A stretch of DNA of 64,000 bases from CAWDVH01 sp963805705 (GTDB lineage Bacteria; Actinomycetota; Actinomycetes; Streptosporangiales; Streptosporangiaceae): positions 1,550,001-1,614,000 of the forward strand of contig CAWDVH010000001.1 of NCBI GenBank assembly GCA_963805705.1. The letters run 5' to 3'. Below the pieces are notes generated by a model that saw nothing but the letters and a program-made list of their open reading frames with translations, was not told the DNA's origin and did no database searches. Of this stretch, positions 46,701 through 54,782 are shown in pieces. The position numbers and the translations under genes are program-made. Position 1 is the first letter of the stretch. The number at the start of each line of letters is the position of its first letter.

Positions 46701-47118
46701 CCTCGCCTGGCTCAAGTGGAAAATAAGCGTCACGCCGCACTCCCTGCGCTGGCACCCGGTCCTGGCCCGCTACGCGGAACTCGTGGCCGGGCGGGTCCAG
46801 GGATTCGGGGGCAAGCCGGGCCAGATACCGGCCTCGCCGACGGGCAGTGTCCCTGGCCACCATCTGCATCCCCCGCAGCCCCGGCCGGAAGGTGCCGGGT
46901 TCACCGGCAAGGTCATCGCGGTGCGCTACGACCGGTTCGGCGACTTCGAAGGATTCACCCTGCTGACCGAGGAAGGGCACGAGCACTCGTTCCGGGGCAG
47001 CGAGCGCGCGATCGAGAAGCTCGTTGGCTACGCCTGGTCCGAGCGGGTGCTCATCGCGGTGCAGGTCGAGCCGCACCGCCCGGAATGGCCCGCGGCCATC
47101 TCGCTGCTGCGCGGATGA
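43750..47118 (+). CDS. Large M14-family zinc carboxypeptidase with long C-terminal region
   Basis: 1122 residues. M14 domain 1-365: zinc ligands His62 and Glu65 (GGVHAREWGS) and His221 (VDVHSYSQ), substrate-binding Arg136 and Asn156-Arg157 (VDVNRNYD), SGASDDY and general-base Glu335 (IEWGTEFHP). No signal peptide. The remaining ~750 residues include beta-rich segments (YRWGTDGVTPGHKIPLLGVE, HQCLIAEIRYDDTPVPPG) and an Ala/Pro linker. An OB-like C-terminal domain of about 75 residues closes it (KVIAVRYDRFGDFEGFTLLT). I do not recognise the middle part. Four-base overlap with the upstream partner gene. Confidence 0.85.
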   Translation: MTYLNIDEVESAIANLATAYPALCSLVQLPSATFEGRISHALRISSAPSGSVDAIVLLGGVHAREWGSCEILVNVATDLLRAYDAGAGLSYGGMSISAATIAQIVDQREVVIYPLANPDGRGYSQANDQNNPNGWRKNRNPASSGGNPADIGVDVNRNYDFLWDFAAKFSPSAIAGNGNLASADPSSLVFHGTGPFSEPESANVKWLADQFPRTRWFVDVHSYSQLILYSWGDDNDQTADASQNFRNSAFDSSRGIPAGLAGGSAYGEFMPAADLAIASNLAAGMRDAIAAVRGIEYEAEQSFGLYGTSGASDDYMFSRNWVNPGQGKIYSFVIEWGTEFHPLWAEMEPIVADISAGLIEFCGATLIPPSCSLVINKGTFGQDEVAAQASWPASYWLEVQGFTNQALGFSQPGDLSHPDPAPALAVTIDAGLNASLTASQIAAIAAHLPSVTVLDPPILADDPTLAEELQTFLYPYTVSFPGNQAFQELNAHQVAVLTLNATLTVGGVTVRATAPLELAKGENPRFEDTKPSSPQEYPTWLSYDLRFFKVTPNAEHQMFGVPNPADATAAYGYIQQVLDQLNSGTVTNGDTFEDTLQQGEDQSALEFLPDDDAGNPTFNFAVARVRVLSSITTTISPVRVFFRMFNAQSTVSSFNESTTYRWGTDGVTPGHKIPLLGVEANQSGELEWVTVPCFAQERVNWDIATGTNTPASMRTQHDDHNARDITTSAGVEVDTYFGCWLDVNQQDQRFLAAAPPAVPSQWDGPWPGTASINSLFAVAPHQCLIAEIRYDDTPVPPGATTGTSDKLAQRNIAWIDGPNPGQAPSRVMPHPFEVRASAASAAKVDELLITWGTSPAGTSASIYLPAVSSADVIALADSMYPSHRLTATDAHTVQCLAGGATLIPVPRGEGRYAGLMSVELPPGIRRGEVYDIVVRQVTQATAAAQHEPAAAKRGPLAWREVLGTFQFTIPISTREQLLYPEERLLAWLKWKISVTPHSLRWHPVLARYAELVAGRVQGFGGKPGQIPASPTGSVPGHHLHPPQPRPEGAGFTGKVIAVRYDRFGDFEGFTLLTEEGHEHSFRGSERAIEKLVGYAWSERVLIAVQVEPHRPEWPAAISLLRG

Positions 47119-47239
47119 CAGAAGAAAGCGCGGATCCGTAGATGAGGGAAGCCGGGTAATTCGGGCGTAAAGTTCCTCCCGAAGCCGGGTGAACGCGTCG
47201 CGGGCTGGAGTGCGGCGGAAGCTGGGGACGGAGCCTGAC

Positions 47240-48025
47240 ATGACGCAGGGCTATGCGTTCGAGCACGCGTGGGCGATGGAACGTGTCCGGCTGGCCGGGC
47301 TGGAGGTGACCCTTGACCCGGGGACGCGCGAGTACCTCACCCGGCTGGGCGCTGGTCCCGGAAAGCGATGTCTTGAGATCGGCGCCGGAGGCGGATCGGT
47401 GGCTTTCTGGCTCGCAGAACGGGTGGCCCCGGGCGGGAAGGTGGTGGCCACCGATCTCGAAACCGACCTCCTTGAGTCTGAAGCGGTGGGCCACCCCGGG
47501 CTTGAGGTGCTGCGCCATGACATTACAGCCGAGGAATTGCCTACCGGGTTCGACCTGGTACACGCGCGATGGCTGGTCGAGTGGCTTCCGGACAAGCGCC
47601 TGGCGCTTCGGCGCATGATCTCCGCACTTCGTCCGGGTGGTGTGCTGCTGATTGAGGAGCCCGATTTCGTGACCATCTACGGCGCGGGTGAGCCGCCTGC
47701 CGTCCGGCACGTCATCACCGCCGCGATGGCACACCTGGAGTCGATCTGCCCGGTGGAGCTCGAATACGGCCGGCGGGCGATGGGTGATCTCGCCGCGATC
47801 GGCCTGGTCGACGTGCAGGCCGAAGGGCGATGCCCGATTGTGCGCGGCGGGAGCCCGCTGGCGGCCGACTTCCTCCGGCTGACCATCGAGAAACTACGTC
47901 AGCCCGTCCTGGCCGCCGGTGGTGTGACCCCAGAGGAATTCGCGCAGGCCGTGGCGGCACTGCAAGACCCGGACACCACGCTGGTCGCACCGATGACGGT
48001 GGCGGCATGGGGCAGGCGGGCATGA
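47240..48025 (+). CDS. SAM-dependent methyltransferase
   Basis: 261 residues of class I methyltransferase fold: motif I CLEIGAGGGSVAFWLAERV, acidic ribose-binding VVATDLETDLL, and post-motif LRPGGVLLIEEPDF. GGAG precedes the ATG at 47240; a longer frame to 47189 lacks support. Substrate unknown; no biosynthetic neighbour. Convergent with the next gene across 100 bases. Confidence 0.85.
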   Translation: MTQGYAFEHAWAMERVRLAGLEVTLDPGTREYLTRLGAGPGKRCLEIGAGGGSVAFWLAERVAPGGKVVATDLETDLLESEAVGHPGLEVLRHDITAEELPTGFDLVHARWLVEWLPDKRLALRRMISALRPGGVLLIEEPDFVTIYGAGEPPAVRHVITAAMAHLESICPVELEYGRRAMGDLAAIGLVDVQAEGRCPIVRGGSPLAADFLRLTIEKLRQPVLAAGGVTPEEFAQAVAALQDPDTTLVAPMTVAAWGRRA

Positions 48026-48125
48026 TGCGCCGAAACGGCAGCCCTCGGATGGGATCTCGCTCCCTGCCCTTACCAGGACGAATGGCAGGCCAGGATCAGT
48101 GGTACGGGCCGACCGGCTTGACCAG

Positions 48126-48479
48126 TCAAGAACACCGGCTGCCGCTGTCAACCTGCCATGTTCGATCGGGCCCCTGGACGACATGGAGGATGACCTGACC
48201 GGATCCGACGATCGCGCTGCTGGCATCTCGGCTGATCTCCCGCCAGCCCTCATCAGGAACGCCGGGCACGCCGCCGTGCCTCGCGAACCAGGCAGCGGCC
48301 GCAGCTGGCGCTGGTTGCCCTCCCCGGCCCGATACCAGCGACACCGCGAAACCTGACCTGCTCGCACAGGAAGACCTGACCGCCGGTGCCGGCGTCAGCC
48401 CCGCGGCTGATCCGCACGCCGGCGCAGCGAGCGCAAACGCGACCATGCAGCTACCGAAGGCGACCTGGCGCAACCCCAT
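48126..48479 (-). CDS. Small secreted lipoprotein
   Basis: 117 residues from ATG 48479. Signal peptide MGLRQVAFGSCMVAFALAAP with lipobox-like APAC, then a compact domain (SGFAVSLVSGRGGQPAPAAA, GWREISRDASSAIVGSGQVI, VVQGPDRTWQVDSGSRC). Two Cys (about 36 and 116) could pair. It resembles anonymous actinobacterial lipoproteins. Function unknown. 48480-48704 holds no supported gene. Confidence 0.65.
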   Translation of the reverse strand: MGLRQVAFGSCMVAFALAAPACGSAAGLTPAPAVRSSCASRSGFAVSLVSGRGGQPAPAAAAAWFARHGGVPGVPDEGWREISRDASSAIVGSGQVILHVVQGPDRTWQVDSGSRCS

Positions 48480-48704
48480 GCCTATTGGACGCGCGAATAC
48501 CTCAGCAGGATCCCGGGCATCGAGGCGCAAGACTCACGGTCGTGCCAGCCGCCATGGCCACACCCGCAGATTGCCAGCGCGCGCTGTCTATCTGTGGCCG
48601 CTGCTGCGGCCGTCGCCGGCCATCTGCTCTTGTTGGCGGTAGTGATGGGAGTCGCCCTGACGCCGAGCCTATTGGCCTGAGGTGTTGGCTTTGCCTTGGC
48701 TACT

Positions 48705-50210
48705 TCATCGATGCCTGACTTCGGATCGCAGTTCTGCGGCTGCTTGATGCTCACCCAGTCGCTCCAGGTCAAAGGCGAGGTTGCTGGCCGAGGTCAGGGT
48801 CTGCGGGTGATCGTCGCCTAGGACACGGCGCCGCCGGGCCAGGGTATCGGCGTCCAGGTCCCGGGCCGCCTCGACCTCACCAAGTTTGCGCAGGTCAGAA
48901 GCGAGGTTGCTGGCCGTGATCAGCGTCCACGGGTGGTCGTCGCCGTGGACTCTGCGGCGCCGGGCCAGCGTATCCTCATCCAGTTCCCGGGCCGCTTGAT
49001 ACCTGCCCAGGCGGCTCAGGTCCCTGCCGAGGTCGTTCTGCGAGGTCAGGATGCCGGGGTGATCGGAGCCCAGGACGCGGCGCTGCCGGGCAAGAGTGTC
49101 CTCGTCCACCTCGCGCGCCGCCTGCGTCTCACCGAGCTCGCGCAGGTAGGCGGCGATGCTGTTGCGGGACGTCAGCGTGTCAGGGTGGTCGTCTCCCAGG
49201 ACGCGCTGCCGGTCGGCCAGCACCTGTTCATACAGCGGGATCGCCCGCTGCGCATCCCCTAGATGGCGATAGGCAGCGGCCAGGCTGCTGCGGAACGTCA
49301 GCGTGTCGGGGTGATCGTCTCCCAGGAGCCGTTCCTGGCCAGCCACTGCCTGCTCCAGCAGCGGCAGTGCCCGGCGCACGTCGCCCGCTTCGGCGTAGGC
49401 CCCCGCAAGGTTGTGCCGTGAGACGATCGTGTTCGGATGGTCGTCTCCCAGGACGCGCTGCCGGTCGGCCAGCACCTGTTCATACAGCGGGATCGCCCGC
49501 TGCACATCTCCTAGATCGTGATGGGCGGCGGCCAGGTTGTTGCGGAACGACAGGGTATCCGGATGGTCAGCACCCAGGAGCCGCTCGCTGTCAGCGACCA
49601 CCGATTCCAGCAGCGGCAGTACCCGGCGCACCTCACCGGCCGCCTGGTAGGACATCGCCAGGTTGTTGCGGAACGACAGGGTATCCGGATGGTCGGCACC
49701 CAGGAGCCGCTCGCTGTCAGCGACCACCGATTCCAGCAGCGGCAGCGCCCGGCGCACCTCACCGGCCGCGCCGTAGCCTCTCGCGAGGTTGCTTCGCGTC
49801 CCCAGGGTACGGGGATCCTCGGCGCCCAGGACCCGCTCCTGGCCGGCCAGGACCTGCTCATACATCCGGATGGCCAGCCGCACCTCGCCGGTGTCCTGAT
49901 AGGCAGTGGCCAGGTTGTTCCGGAACACCAGGGTGACCTCATGCTCGGTACCGAGTGTTCGCTCGGTGTCGGCCACTGCCTGCTCCAGCAGCGGGACGGC
50001 CCGCTGCACCTCACCCGCCGCCCGGTAGGCCATGGCGAGATTGCTCCGCACGGCCGCGGTGGCCAGATTGCCGGTACCCAGCGCCCTCTGGCTGTCGGCC
50101 AGCGTCTGCTCCAGCAAGCCGATGGCCTGACGCAGATCACCCGCCGCCTGGTAAGCGCTAGCCAGCTTGACCTGGGACATGACGAACTCGGCGTCCTCGT
50201 GCTCAGCCAT
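48705..50210 (-). CDS. Tetratricopeptide-repeat protein (kinesin-light-chain type repeats)
   Basis: 501 residues made of about eleven 42-residue TPR units with the consensus 'NLA-AY---GE-R-A--L-E---A--ERLLG-DHPDTL'. No effector domain (no NB-ARC or kinase) is attached, so it is a stand-alone scaffold, similar to the repeat half of actinomycete NB-ARC/TPR proteins. ATG 50210 is preferred over the frame start at 50252. Two central units are almost identical in DNA. Confidence 0.85.
   Translation of the reverse strand: MAEHEDAEFVMSQVKLASAYQAAGDLRQAIGLLEQTLADSQRALGTGNLATAAVRSNLAMAYRAAGEVQRAVPLLEQAVADTERTLGTEHEVTLVFRNNLATAYQDTGEVRLAIRMYEQVLAGQERVLGAEDPRTLGTRSNLARGYGAAGEVRRALPLLESVVADSERLLGADHPDTLSFRNNLAMSYQAAGEVRRVLPLLESVVADSERLLGADHPDTLSFRNNLAAAHHDLGDVQRAIPLYEQVLADRQRVLGDDHPNTIVSRHNLAGAYAEAGDVRRALPLLEQAVAGQERLLGDDHPDTLTFRSSLAAAYRHLGDAQRAIPLYEQVLADRQRVLGDDHPDTLTSRNSIAAYLRELGETQAAREVDEDTLARQRRVLGSDHPGILTSQNDLGRDLSRLGRYQAARELDEDTLARRRRVHGDDHPWTLITASNLASDLRKLGEVEAARDLDADTLARRRRVLGDDHPQTLTSASNLAFDLERLGEHQAAAELRSEVRHR
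49531..49769 (-). repeat. 126-bp tandem duplication within the TPR gene
   Basis: 49531-49643 and 49657-49769 are nearly identical (period 126 = 42 codons = one TPR). Other units have diverged much more, so this duplication is recent and keeps the frame. Confidence 0.85.
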
Positions 50211-50435
50211 CGCCCCGCCTTGCTCACCATCGAGGCAACCAGGTTCGGTCACGCCCAGTGATGAGCGTAGCCCGCAGCTGGCAGCGCCGCGAGCGTGTGT
50301 CCCTGCTGATCGGGTTAGGAAGGCCGCGGCTCCGTCCTCCTGGCTGGCTGGCGCACGATCGCTGCCAGCGTCAGTGACCGTGCACCCTGCATACGGCGGC
50401 GGCAGGACCCGGCTCAGGGCCCGGTCCTTGGGGTG

Positions 50436-50693
50436 TCAGCCGGTGGAGTCCGTGAAGCGCCATTGCCTCGGCTCAGTGTCGACAACGATGGCCGAACCGT
50501 ACCGCTCAGCCAGCAGCTGCCGTCCCGCCTCGCTCAAGCGGGCAACGTAGACCCTCACCTTGCCCGAGGCCGGGTCAGGTCCCCATTGCGTCAACTGGAC
50601 ACCCTGACCTGCGAGCCAGTCCAGATCAGCGCTCAACCGCCCCATGATCGCTTCGTACTCAGCCGGACTGCCGCTGGCAGAAGCCCCTGTCAT
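50436..50693 (-). CDS. Hypothetical protein, 85 aa
   Basis: Begins ATG 50693. Helical N-terminal half (YEAIMGRLSADLDWLAGQGV), then WGPDPASGKVRVYVARLSEA and YGSAIVVDTEPRQWRF; an alpha/beta fold with GKVRV strand is likely. The frame stays open upstream into a repeat and those residues look non-coding. Unknown function; first small gene of the mosaic region. Confidence 0.55.
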   Translation of the reverse strand: MTGASASGSPAEYEAIMGRLSADLDWLAGQGVQLTQWGPDPASGKVRVYVARLSEAGRQLLAERYGSAIVVDTEPRQWRFTDSTG

Positions 50694-50740
50694 GACCCAC
50701 AGACTGCCACGAGATTGCCCGCGCGATGTCGTCCTCGCCC

Positions 50741-50860
50741 CCTGCTGGCAAAGGTGGTGGCCGCCGCCCGCCGACCTGCGGCTGCACAGCTCAAGTCCAC
50801 CGCTGGCTGTCCGTGAGTGACCGTGAACCACCGTGGATGGCCCTGCGGGCCCGCGGCGGG
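50741..50860. repeat. Degenerate att-like repeat, copy 1 (tRNA-Ala type)
   Basis: About 120 bases aligning with 56554-56685: CCCCTGCTGGCAAAGGTGGTGG, ACCTGC-GC-GCACAG, CGTGAGTGACCGTGA. It corresponds to an anticodon-loop core plus inward sequence ending in a degenerate GGGC-repeat pair near 50845-50860. Orientation matches copy 2. Confidence 0.55.
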
Positions 50861-50890
50861 GCACGGCGCGGCTGTCTTTGCCCTGGCCAT

Positions 50891-51283
50891 TCACCAGCCA
50901 GAGTAGGGTGGCTCGCGCCGCTCGACATGATTGTCGTAGTCGCGGTGCTCGACCACCTGGCCGCGGTCGTCGAAGTGCAGTACCGTCACGCCCGCGTAGG
51001 TGAGTTCCTGGCCTTGCTCAGTCCAGCTGGCCCACCATTCGACCGCGGCCCGGCCGCCGGAGACGATCGGCTGGCCGAACCAGCACTCGATGTTCTCCTC
51101 GGCCGGGAGTTGCTCGCTGAGGTAACGGCGGACGCCAGTCAGGCCCAGGTCCGGCTGGCGGAACGCGGGCGAGCGGTACACCACCGTGTCGGCATACAGG
51201 GCGGCGATGGCCTCGGCGTCGCGGTGCGGCCAGGCCCGTGACCATGTGTCCGCCCAGCGCCGGGCGGCGGTCTCAGCGTCCAT
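50891..51283 (-). CDS. SnoaL/NTF2-like protein
   Basis: 130 residues of the NTF2 cone fold: WADTWSRAWPHRDAEAIAAL, YADTVVYRSPAFRQPDLG, GRAAVEWWASWTEQGQELTY, FDDRGQVVEHRDYDNH. Family members are isomerases, hydrolases or ligand carriers; no specific role can be assigned. 51284-51578 downstream holds only a segment (51331-51357) resembling 57428-57457. Confidence 0.85.
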   Translation of the reverse strand: MDAETAARRWADTWSRAWPHRDAEAIAALYADTVVYRSPAFRQPDLGLTGVRRYLSEQLPAEENIECWFGQPIVSGGRAAVEWWASWTEQGQELTYAGVTVLHFDDRGQVVEHRDYDNHVERREPPYSGW

Positions 51284-51578
51284 GCCAGTGATTCAAACAG
51301 GTCGCCCGCAGCTCCGTACGTAAAACGACCTTCTGATCCGTAGGAAGATCCCGGCCGTCCAGAGATGCTCTGCAATGCCATCATCGCCCTGAAGATCGCG
51401 GATCTCGGGCATGTTGTCAGTCACAGGCTGCTCCTCCAGCTACATCAGACGACCGGCCTAGGTCAGGTGGAAAGGCCACCATCCTCGATGACTGTATCCC
51501 TGCGGGCGAAGGTATTGTATTTCCTTCTCAAGAAGCTACCCCGCACTTACTGCATCAGCATCTTATGACCTCTGAGCT

Positions 51579-51622
51579 GGGTGGCCTGGGAGGACTTAAA
51601 CTTCCGACCGCTTCCTTATCAG
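51579..51622 (-). repeat. tRNA-Ile(GAT) 3'-half relic
   Basis: On the minus strand CTGATAAGGAAGCGGTCGG is the anticodon loop (GAT), 3' anticodon arm and variable loop. It is followed by a degraded T-arm (GGAAG/TTTAAGT/CCTCC) and CAGGCCACCCA like an acceptor end. There is no 5' half. The core CCGCTTCCTTATCAG recurs in altered form at 57303 and 57612. Flanked at 51570 by CTCTGAGCTGG, which also flanks the tRNA-Pro repeats. Confidence 0.6.
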
Positions 51623-51658
51623 CTCGGGCTGTCGCCTGAACGGCCGTTCGAATGTTCG

Positions 51659-52669
51659 ATGCCCTACTATTGGCCAGTGGACTTCCAGCGCATTGACCGG
51701 CCCGATGGCTATTCGCAGGAGCCCGTGACTGCAGATCAGGTCCTTGTCATGTGCCGTCGGGTGCTGGGTGATTCGTCCGAGGTCCTTTCGGCGGCCGAGA
51801 TGGGCTGGGGCAGTTACAACACGGCGTTCCGGGTCGAGCTGGCAGAAAGCCCTCCCGTTGTCCTGCGGATAGCCCCCAGGCCCGGTAGGCAGATGCGGTC
51901 CGAGCGGCACTGGCTCCGCAGCGAGTACGCGGCCACGGCATGGCTCGTGGGTCTCGGGCCGCTGGTCCCGCGCGTGCTAGGGGCTGACTTCACCCATCAG
52001 GTCATCGGCCGCGACTACCTGGTGCAAAGCCTCCTGCCGGGCATCCCGGCCCCGGACAAGCTCCCGGCCTATGACCGCCAACTCTGGCCGGGTCTCTTCG
52101 GCCAGATCGGCGCCATCACCCGTCAGGTGCACAACGTGGCCGGTGACTCGTGGGGCCCGCTGGCAGCGCCCTTCGACGCGCACTGGTCCGATGCGCTGCT
52201 GCGATCGCTGACCGACAGCCGCACCGACCTGGCCCGGTGGTCGCTTCCCTCTGAGGATGTCGCCCGGCTCTGCGCCGTCATCGACCACCACCGTGACCGC
52301 CTGGATCAGGCCAGCCAGCCCCGACTGCTGCACGGCGACCTGTGGACCGCGAATATCCTCCTGGACCCGCACGCTGCTGAGCCGACCGTCACCGGCGTGG
52401 TAGACGGCGACCGGGCATGGTGGGGTGATCCGCTGGCCGACTGGGCCGTGTACCGGGCCGACACCCGGAATGTGACATCCGAGCGGGACGCGTTCTGGCG
52501 GGCATACGGCGGGCGACCCGCAGGCCAGGACGTCGAGTGGCGCCTGAAGCTCTACCGGGCCCGGCACCTTGTCGCTGAGCGGGTCGAGGCTGCTCGCAGC
52601 GGGAATCTCGATCACGCCGGTAAGACAGTGACAGAACTGGGAAGCATCCTTTCCGCACTGGGCAACTGA
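51659..52669 (+). CDS. Phosphotransferase-family (APH/choline kinase-like) enzyme
   Basis: 336 residues from ATG 51659. MGWGSYNTAFRVELAESPPV (N-lobe), catalytic LLHGDLWTANILLD, and VVDGDRAWWGDPLADWAVYR for metal binding. The second APH-type gene in the window and only distantly similar to the first. The open frame extends upstream through the tRNA-Ile relic, so residues from an earlier start are rejected. Substrate unknown. Confidence 0.82.
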   Translation: MPYYWPVDFQRIDRPDGYSQEPVTADQVLVMCRRVLGDSSEVLSAAEMGWGSYNTAFRVELAESPPVVLRIAPRPGRQMRSERHWLRSEYAATAWLVGLGPLVPRVLGADFTHQVIGRDYLVQSLLPGIPAPDKLPAYDRQLWPGLFGQIGAITRQVHNVAGDSWGPLAAPFDAHWSDALLRSLTDSRTDLARWSLPSEDVARLCAVIDHHRDRLDQASQPRLLHGDLWTANILLDPHAAEPTVTGVVDGDRAWWGDPLADWAVYRADTRNVTSERDAFWRAYGGRPAGQDVEWRLKLYRARHLVAERVEAARSGNLDHAGKTVTELGSILSALGN

Positions 52670-52736
52670 ACTGCCGCATCTGCCGCAGACCATCCAGCCT
52701 AACGCGCAGCATGGTCCACAGATTAATCGATCATCG

Positions 52737-52916
52737 GTATTTACCATCGTCGCCAGCTGCCCGATCTCGGACCTACTGGCCAAGACCTTTCTGGACAGAG
52801 TCCGTGACGACCAGCACCTACCCCTGTTCAGGGCATTCGTCGCGGAGGCTAGCTACGATGGCGACCTGGCAGCATTTGACCCTGTATACCTCCGGCTAAG
52901 CAGGTCAGGGACATGA
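52737..52916 (+). pseudogene. Possible C-terminal gene relic
   Basis: An open segment of ~59 codons without a start reads ISDLLAKTFLDRVRDDQHLP then AFVAEASYDGDLAAFDPVYL, protein-like in composition and ending at TGA 52914-52916. It could be the end of a gene whose beginning was lost. The rest of 52670-53027 shows nothing recognisable. Confidence 0.3.
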
Positions 52917-53027
52917 TCGGTCACTCAATGAGTATGGCGGTCCTGTCTACTCGCCAGGTAAGGGCGCCGGTTGATCTAAGTACGGATTATCTCGGCAACA
53001 CGGCGCTAGTCTGTGGCTGCCCGGTGC

Positions 53028-53525
53028 TCACGGTGACGAATCAGCCCGCCGTGCATTAGACCCTGTCGCCCGCTGGTCGTGGAGCATCCGCAGTGCCGTG
53101 TTCAGCACGGATGCGCCGAGCATGACGATGATCACGAGCCAGAACAGCCAGGCGGGCCAGTGATGGCGGTTGATGGCCTGCCAGGTCTGCTCGGCGGCCA
53201 GCAAGGCAGCGCCGAGGGCCACGGTGAACCATCCGGTGGCCTTGTTGACGAAGCTGGTGAACTGATCCCGCTGAGCCTGGGTGAGCTGGGCCAGGGCAGC
53301 CCGGCGGAACGCGCTGCCGCGGCGACGGCGGATCAGGTACAGGACCGGCGGCACCAGCCACCACCACGGGGACGGCGGGTCCGGTCGCGGGATGCGGGCG
53401 GTGGTGGCCTCGATCCCCTCCCGGTCAACGTCTTCCTCGCGCAGTTCGAGCGCGCCCTGATACAGCGGCCCGGCCACGAGCAGCCAGGCTCCGAGAAAAC
53501 CCGCCCAGGCGATCACCTGATTCAT
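53028..53525 (-). CDS. Multi-span membrane protein, unknown
   Basis: 165 residues from ATG 53525. Hydrophobic segments at 1-25 (VIAWAGFLGAWLLVAGPLY), ~55-70 (WWWLVPPVLYLI), ~105-120 and ~128-148 (WLFWLVIIVMLGASVLNTAL), with an Arg-rich loop RRRRGSAFRRAALAQL between the second and third. No recognised domain. The start has no clear ribosome site. Confidence 0.65.
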   Translation of the reverse strand: MNQVIAWAGFLGAWLLVAGPLYQGALELREEDVDREGIEATTARIPRPDPPSPWWWLVPPVLYLIRRRRGSAFRRAALAQLTQAQRDQFTSFVNKATGWFTVALGAALLAAEQTWQAINRHHWPAWLFWLVIIVMLGASVLNTALRMLHDQRATGSNARRADSSP

Positions 53526-53767
53526 GCTGGCTAGCCTGTCATCGACCCTCCCCGGCCGCGGCCCTCCTTCTCGCACCGGACCCTGTCGCAGATCAGCTGG
53601 CGGACATGCGTAACGGATCTGCTGTATACGCAGGAGGATCATGCCAGCTTGGCAACAGTCGCGATGGCTTGGACTCATGCAGCCCGCACCACTCTCACGG
53701 TGACCGTCCCCCCTGGCGGCGAGTCCTGCGACCGCAGTTGATGTGGCGAGAAGAGTATCTTCCTGCT

Positions 53768-54327
53768 ATGGCCAGCGACGTGTGGGTGGGCGCGGTAGCG
53801 ACCTTGGTGGGTGCTGCTCTTGGAGGAGCCATCAGCTTCGTCCTGAGCCGTCAGCAGATAAGCGCCGCCCGTTCGCAACGCGAGGCAGATCTTGTCCAGG
53901 ATCAGCTTCAACGGAGCATGGACCGTAGATTCGATGCATACTCAGAGTTTCTTGTCCGTGCTCGATCATTCGAAACGGATTGAAGGCATACTATTTGCCT
54001 ACAGATCACCGACCTACTATCGATGACGTGGATACCCTTTTGCAAGCCGCTCAAGACGCGTCGACGCTGGTGTTTCTTGTAGTTGCGAGTGAAGAAGCTT
54101 TCAAGGCGTGTATTGGCGTGTTGCGTGCGTTGGATAATGCTCAGGCTATGATTCACGGTGTAAAGTCGAGCGCCATTAATGATCCTTGGCGAGAGCTTGA
54201 TCAGGCATTGGGTCAAGCCACTCGTGATTTCCAGAATGCAGTACGAAAGGAACTCGGGGTTAGTGGCCCCGCGATACCGTGGGACCCGGACTACAGGGGC
54301 AGGCAGAAGCAGGCGTCGGATGTGTAG
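53768..54327 (+). pseudogene. Membrane-anchored protein split by a frameshift or TTGA overlap
   Basis: First part (53768-53983): VATLVGAALGGAISFVLSRQ (membrane anchor), then a basic coiled region ending DAYSEFLVRARSFETD and a stop. The second frame continues directly as LKAYYLPTDHRPTIDDVDTL, VFLVVASEEAFKACIGVLRA, ending at 54327. The pieces meet at TTGA (53980-53983), so this is either a -1 frameshift in one gene or two coupled genes with a TTG start. The continuity of the second part argues for one gene. Lower GC than neighbours from 53930 onward. Confidence 0.55.
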
Positions 54328-54334
54328 TTACTCA

Positions 54335-54425
54335 GTGATGGTCGGAGGCCGCCTGCGATCTGCGCAAGTGGCCTCTGAGCTGGTCGGGGTGACTGGATTT
54401 GAACCAGCGACCTCTTCGTCCCGAA
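54335..54425 (-). repeat. 91-bp direct repeat, left copy, containing tRNA-Pro(CGG) 3' end
   Basis: Identical to 60712-60802 except for one base (54341). Bases 54384-54425 are the 3' 42 nt of tRNA-Pro(CGG), up to the anticodon loop; the tRNA 5' half is absent. The other 49 bases are flank. AGTTACTCAG lies just before it (54326-54335), as at the right copy. Left boundary (attL-type) of the 54.4-60.7 kb element. Confidence 0.88.
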
Positions 54426-54523
54426 GCCAAGTCCGCGTCTCGCCACCCTGCGGTGTTGGGTGTCTGACCTTGGCGCCACCGTCCGTCAGCGTCCACTGGC
54501 ATACCCTCACGGCCGGTGGGATC

Positions 54524-54544
54524 GTTACTGAGTTGGTTACTCGG
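54524..54544. repeat. Paired arm-type repeats, left end of tRNA-Pro element
   Basis: GTTACTGAG (54524) and GTTACTCGG (54536) are 12 bases apart, 99 bases inside the tRNA-Pro core. The same motif and spacing occur at the right end (60691 and 60703). Typical of integrase arm sites. The rest of 54426-54782 is non-coding. Confidence 0.6.
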
Positions 54545-54782
54545 CCTCACCTGGCCCCCGTCGCAGGACAGACCGAAACTGGCGGTTTACATCAGGGAGT
54601 CAGCTGCTCCCTCCGGGTCTTGCCTTCACCTGCGGCAGGACCGCCCCGGCGCGTTTCTCCTGGCGGTGCTGTTTCGCCGTGGTTACGATGAGCCTTTTCG
54701 TCCGGGCTGCCAGCCAGCCGGTGATAGTCCCAGCTGGCTCAACTGCTCGGAGTTTTTGGAAAAGGAGTGTCCGGGTCCTGCG

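Noticed and set aside
48598..48680. Short hydrophobic frame (VAAAAAVAGHLLLLAVV...)
   Set aside because: Only 28 codons, no ribosome site, no context; kept out as unsupported.
51581..51658. N-terminal extension of the phosphotransferase (WEDLNFRPLPYQLG...)
   Set aside because: This recurrent peptide is the translation of an antisense tRNA 3' half; it reveals the tRNA-Ile relic, not protein.
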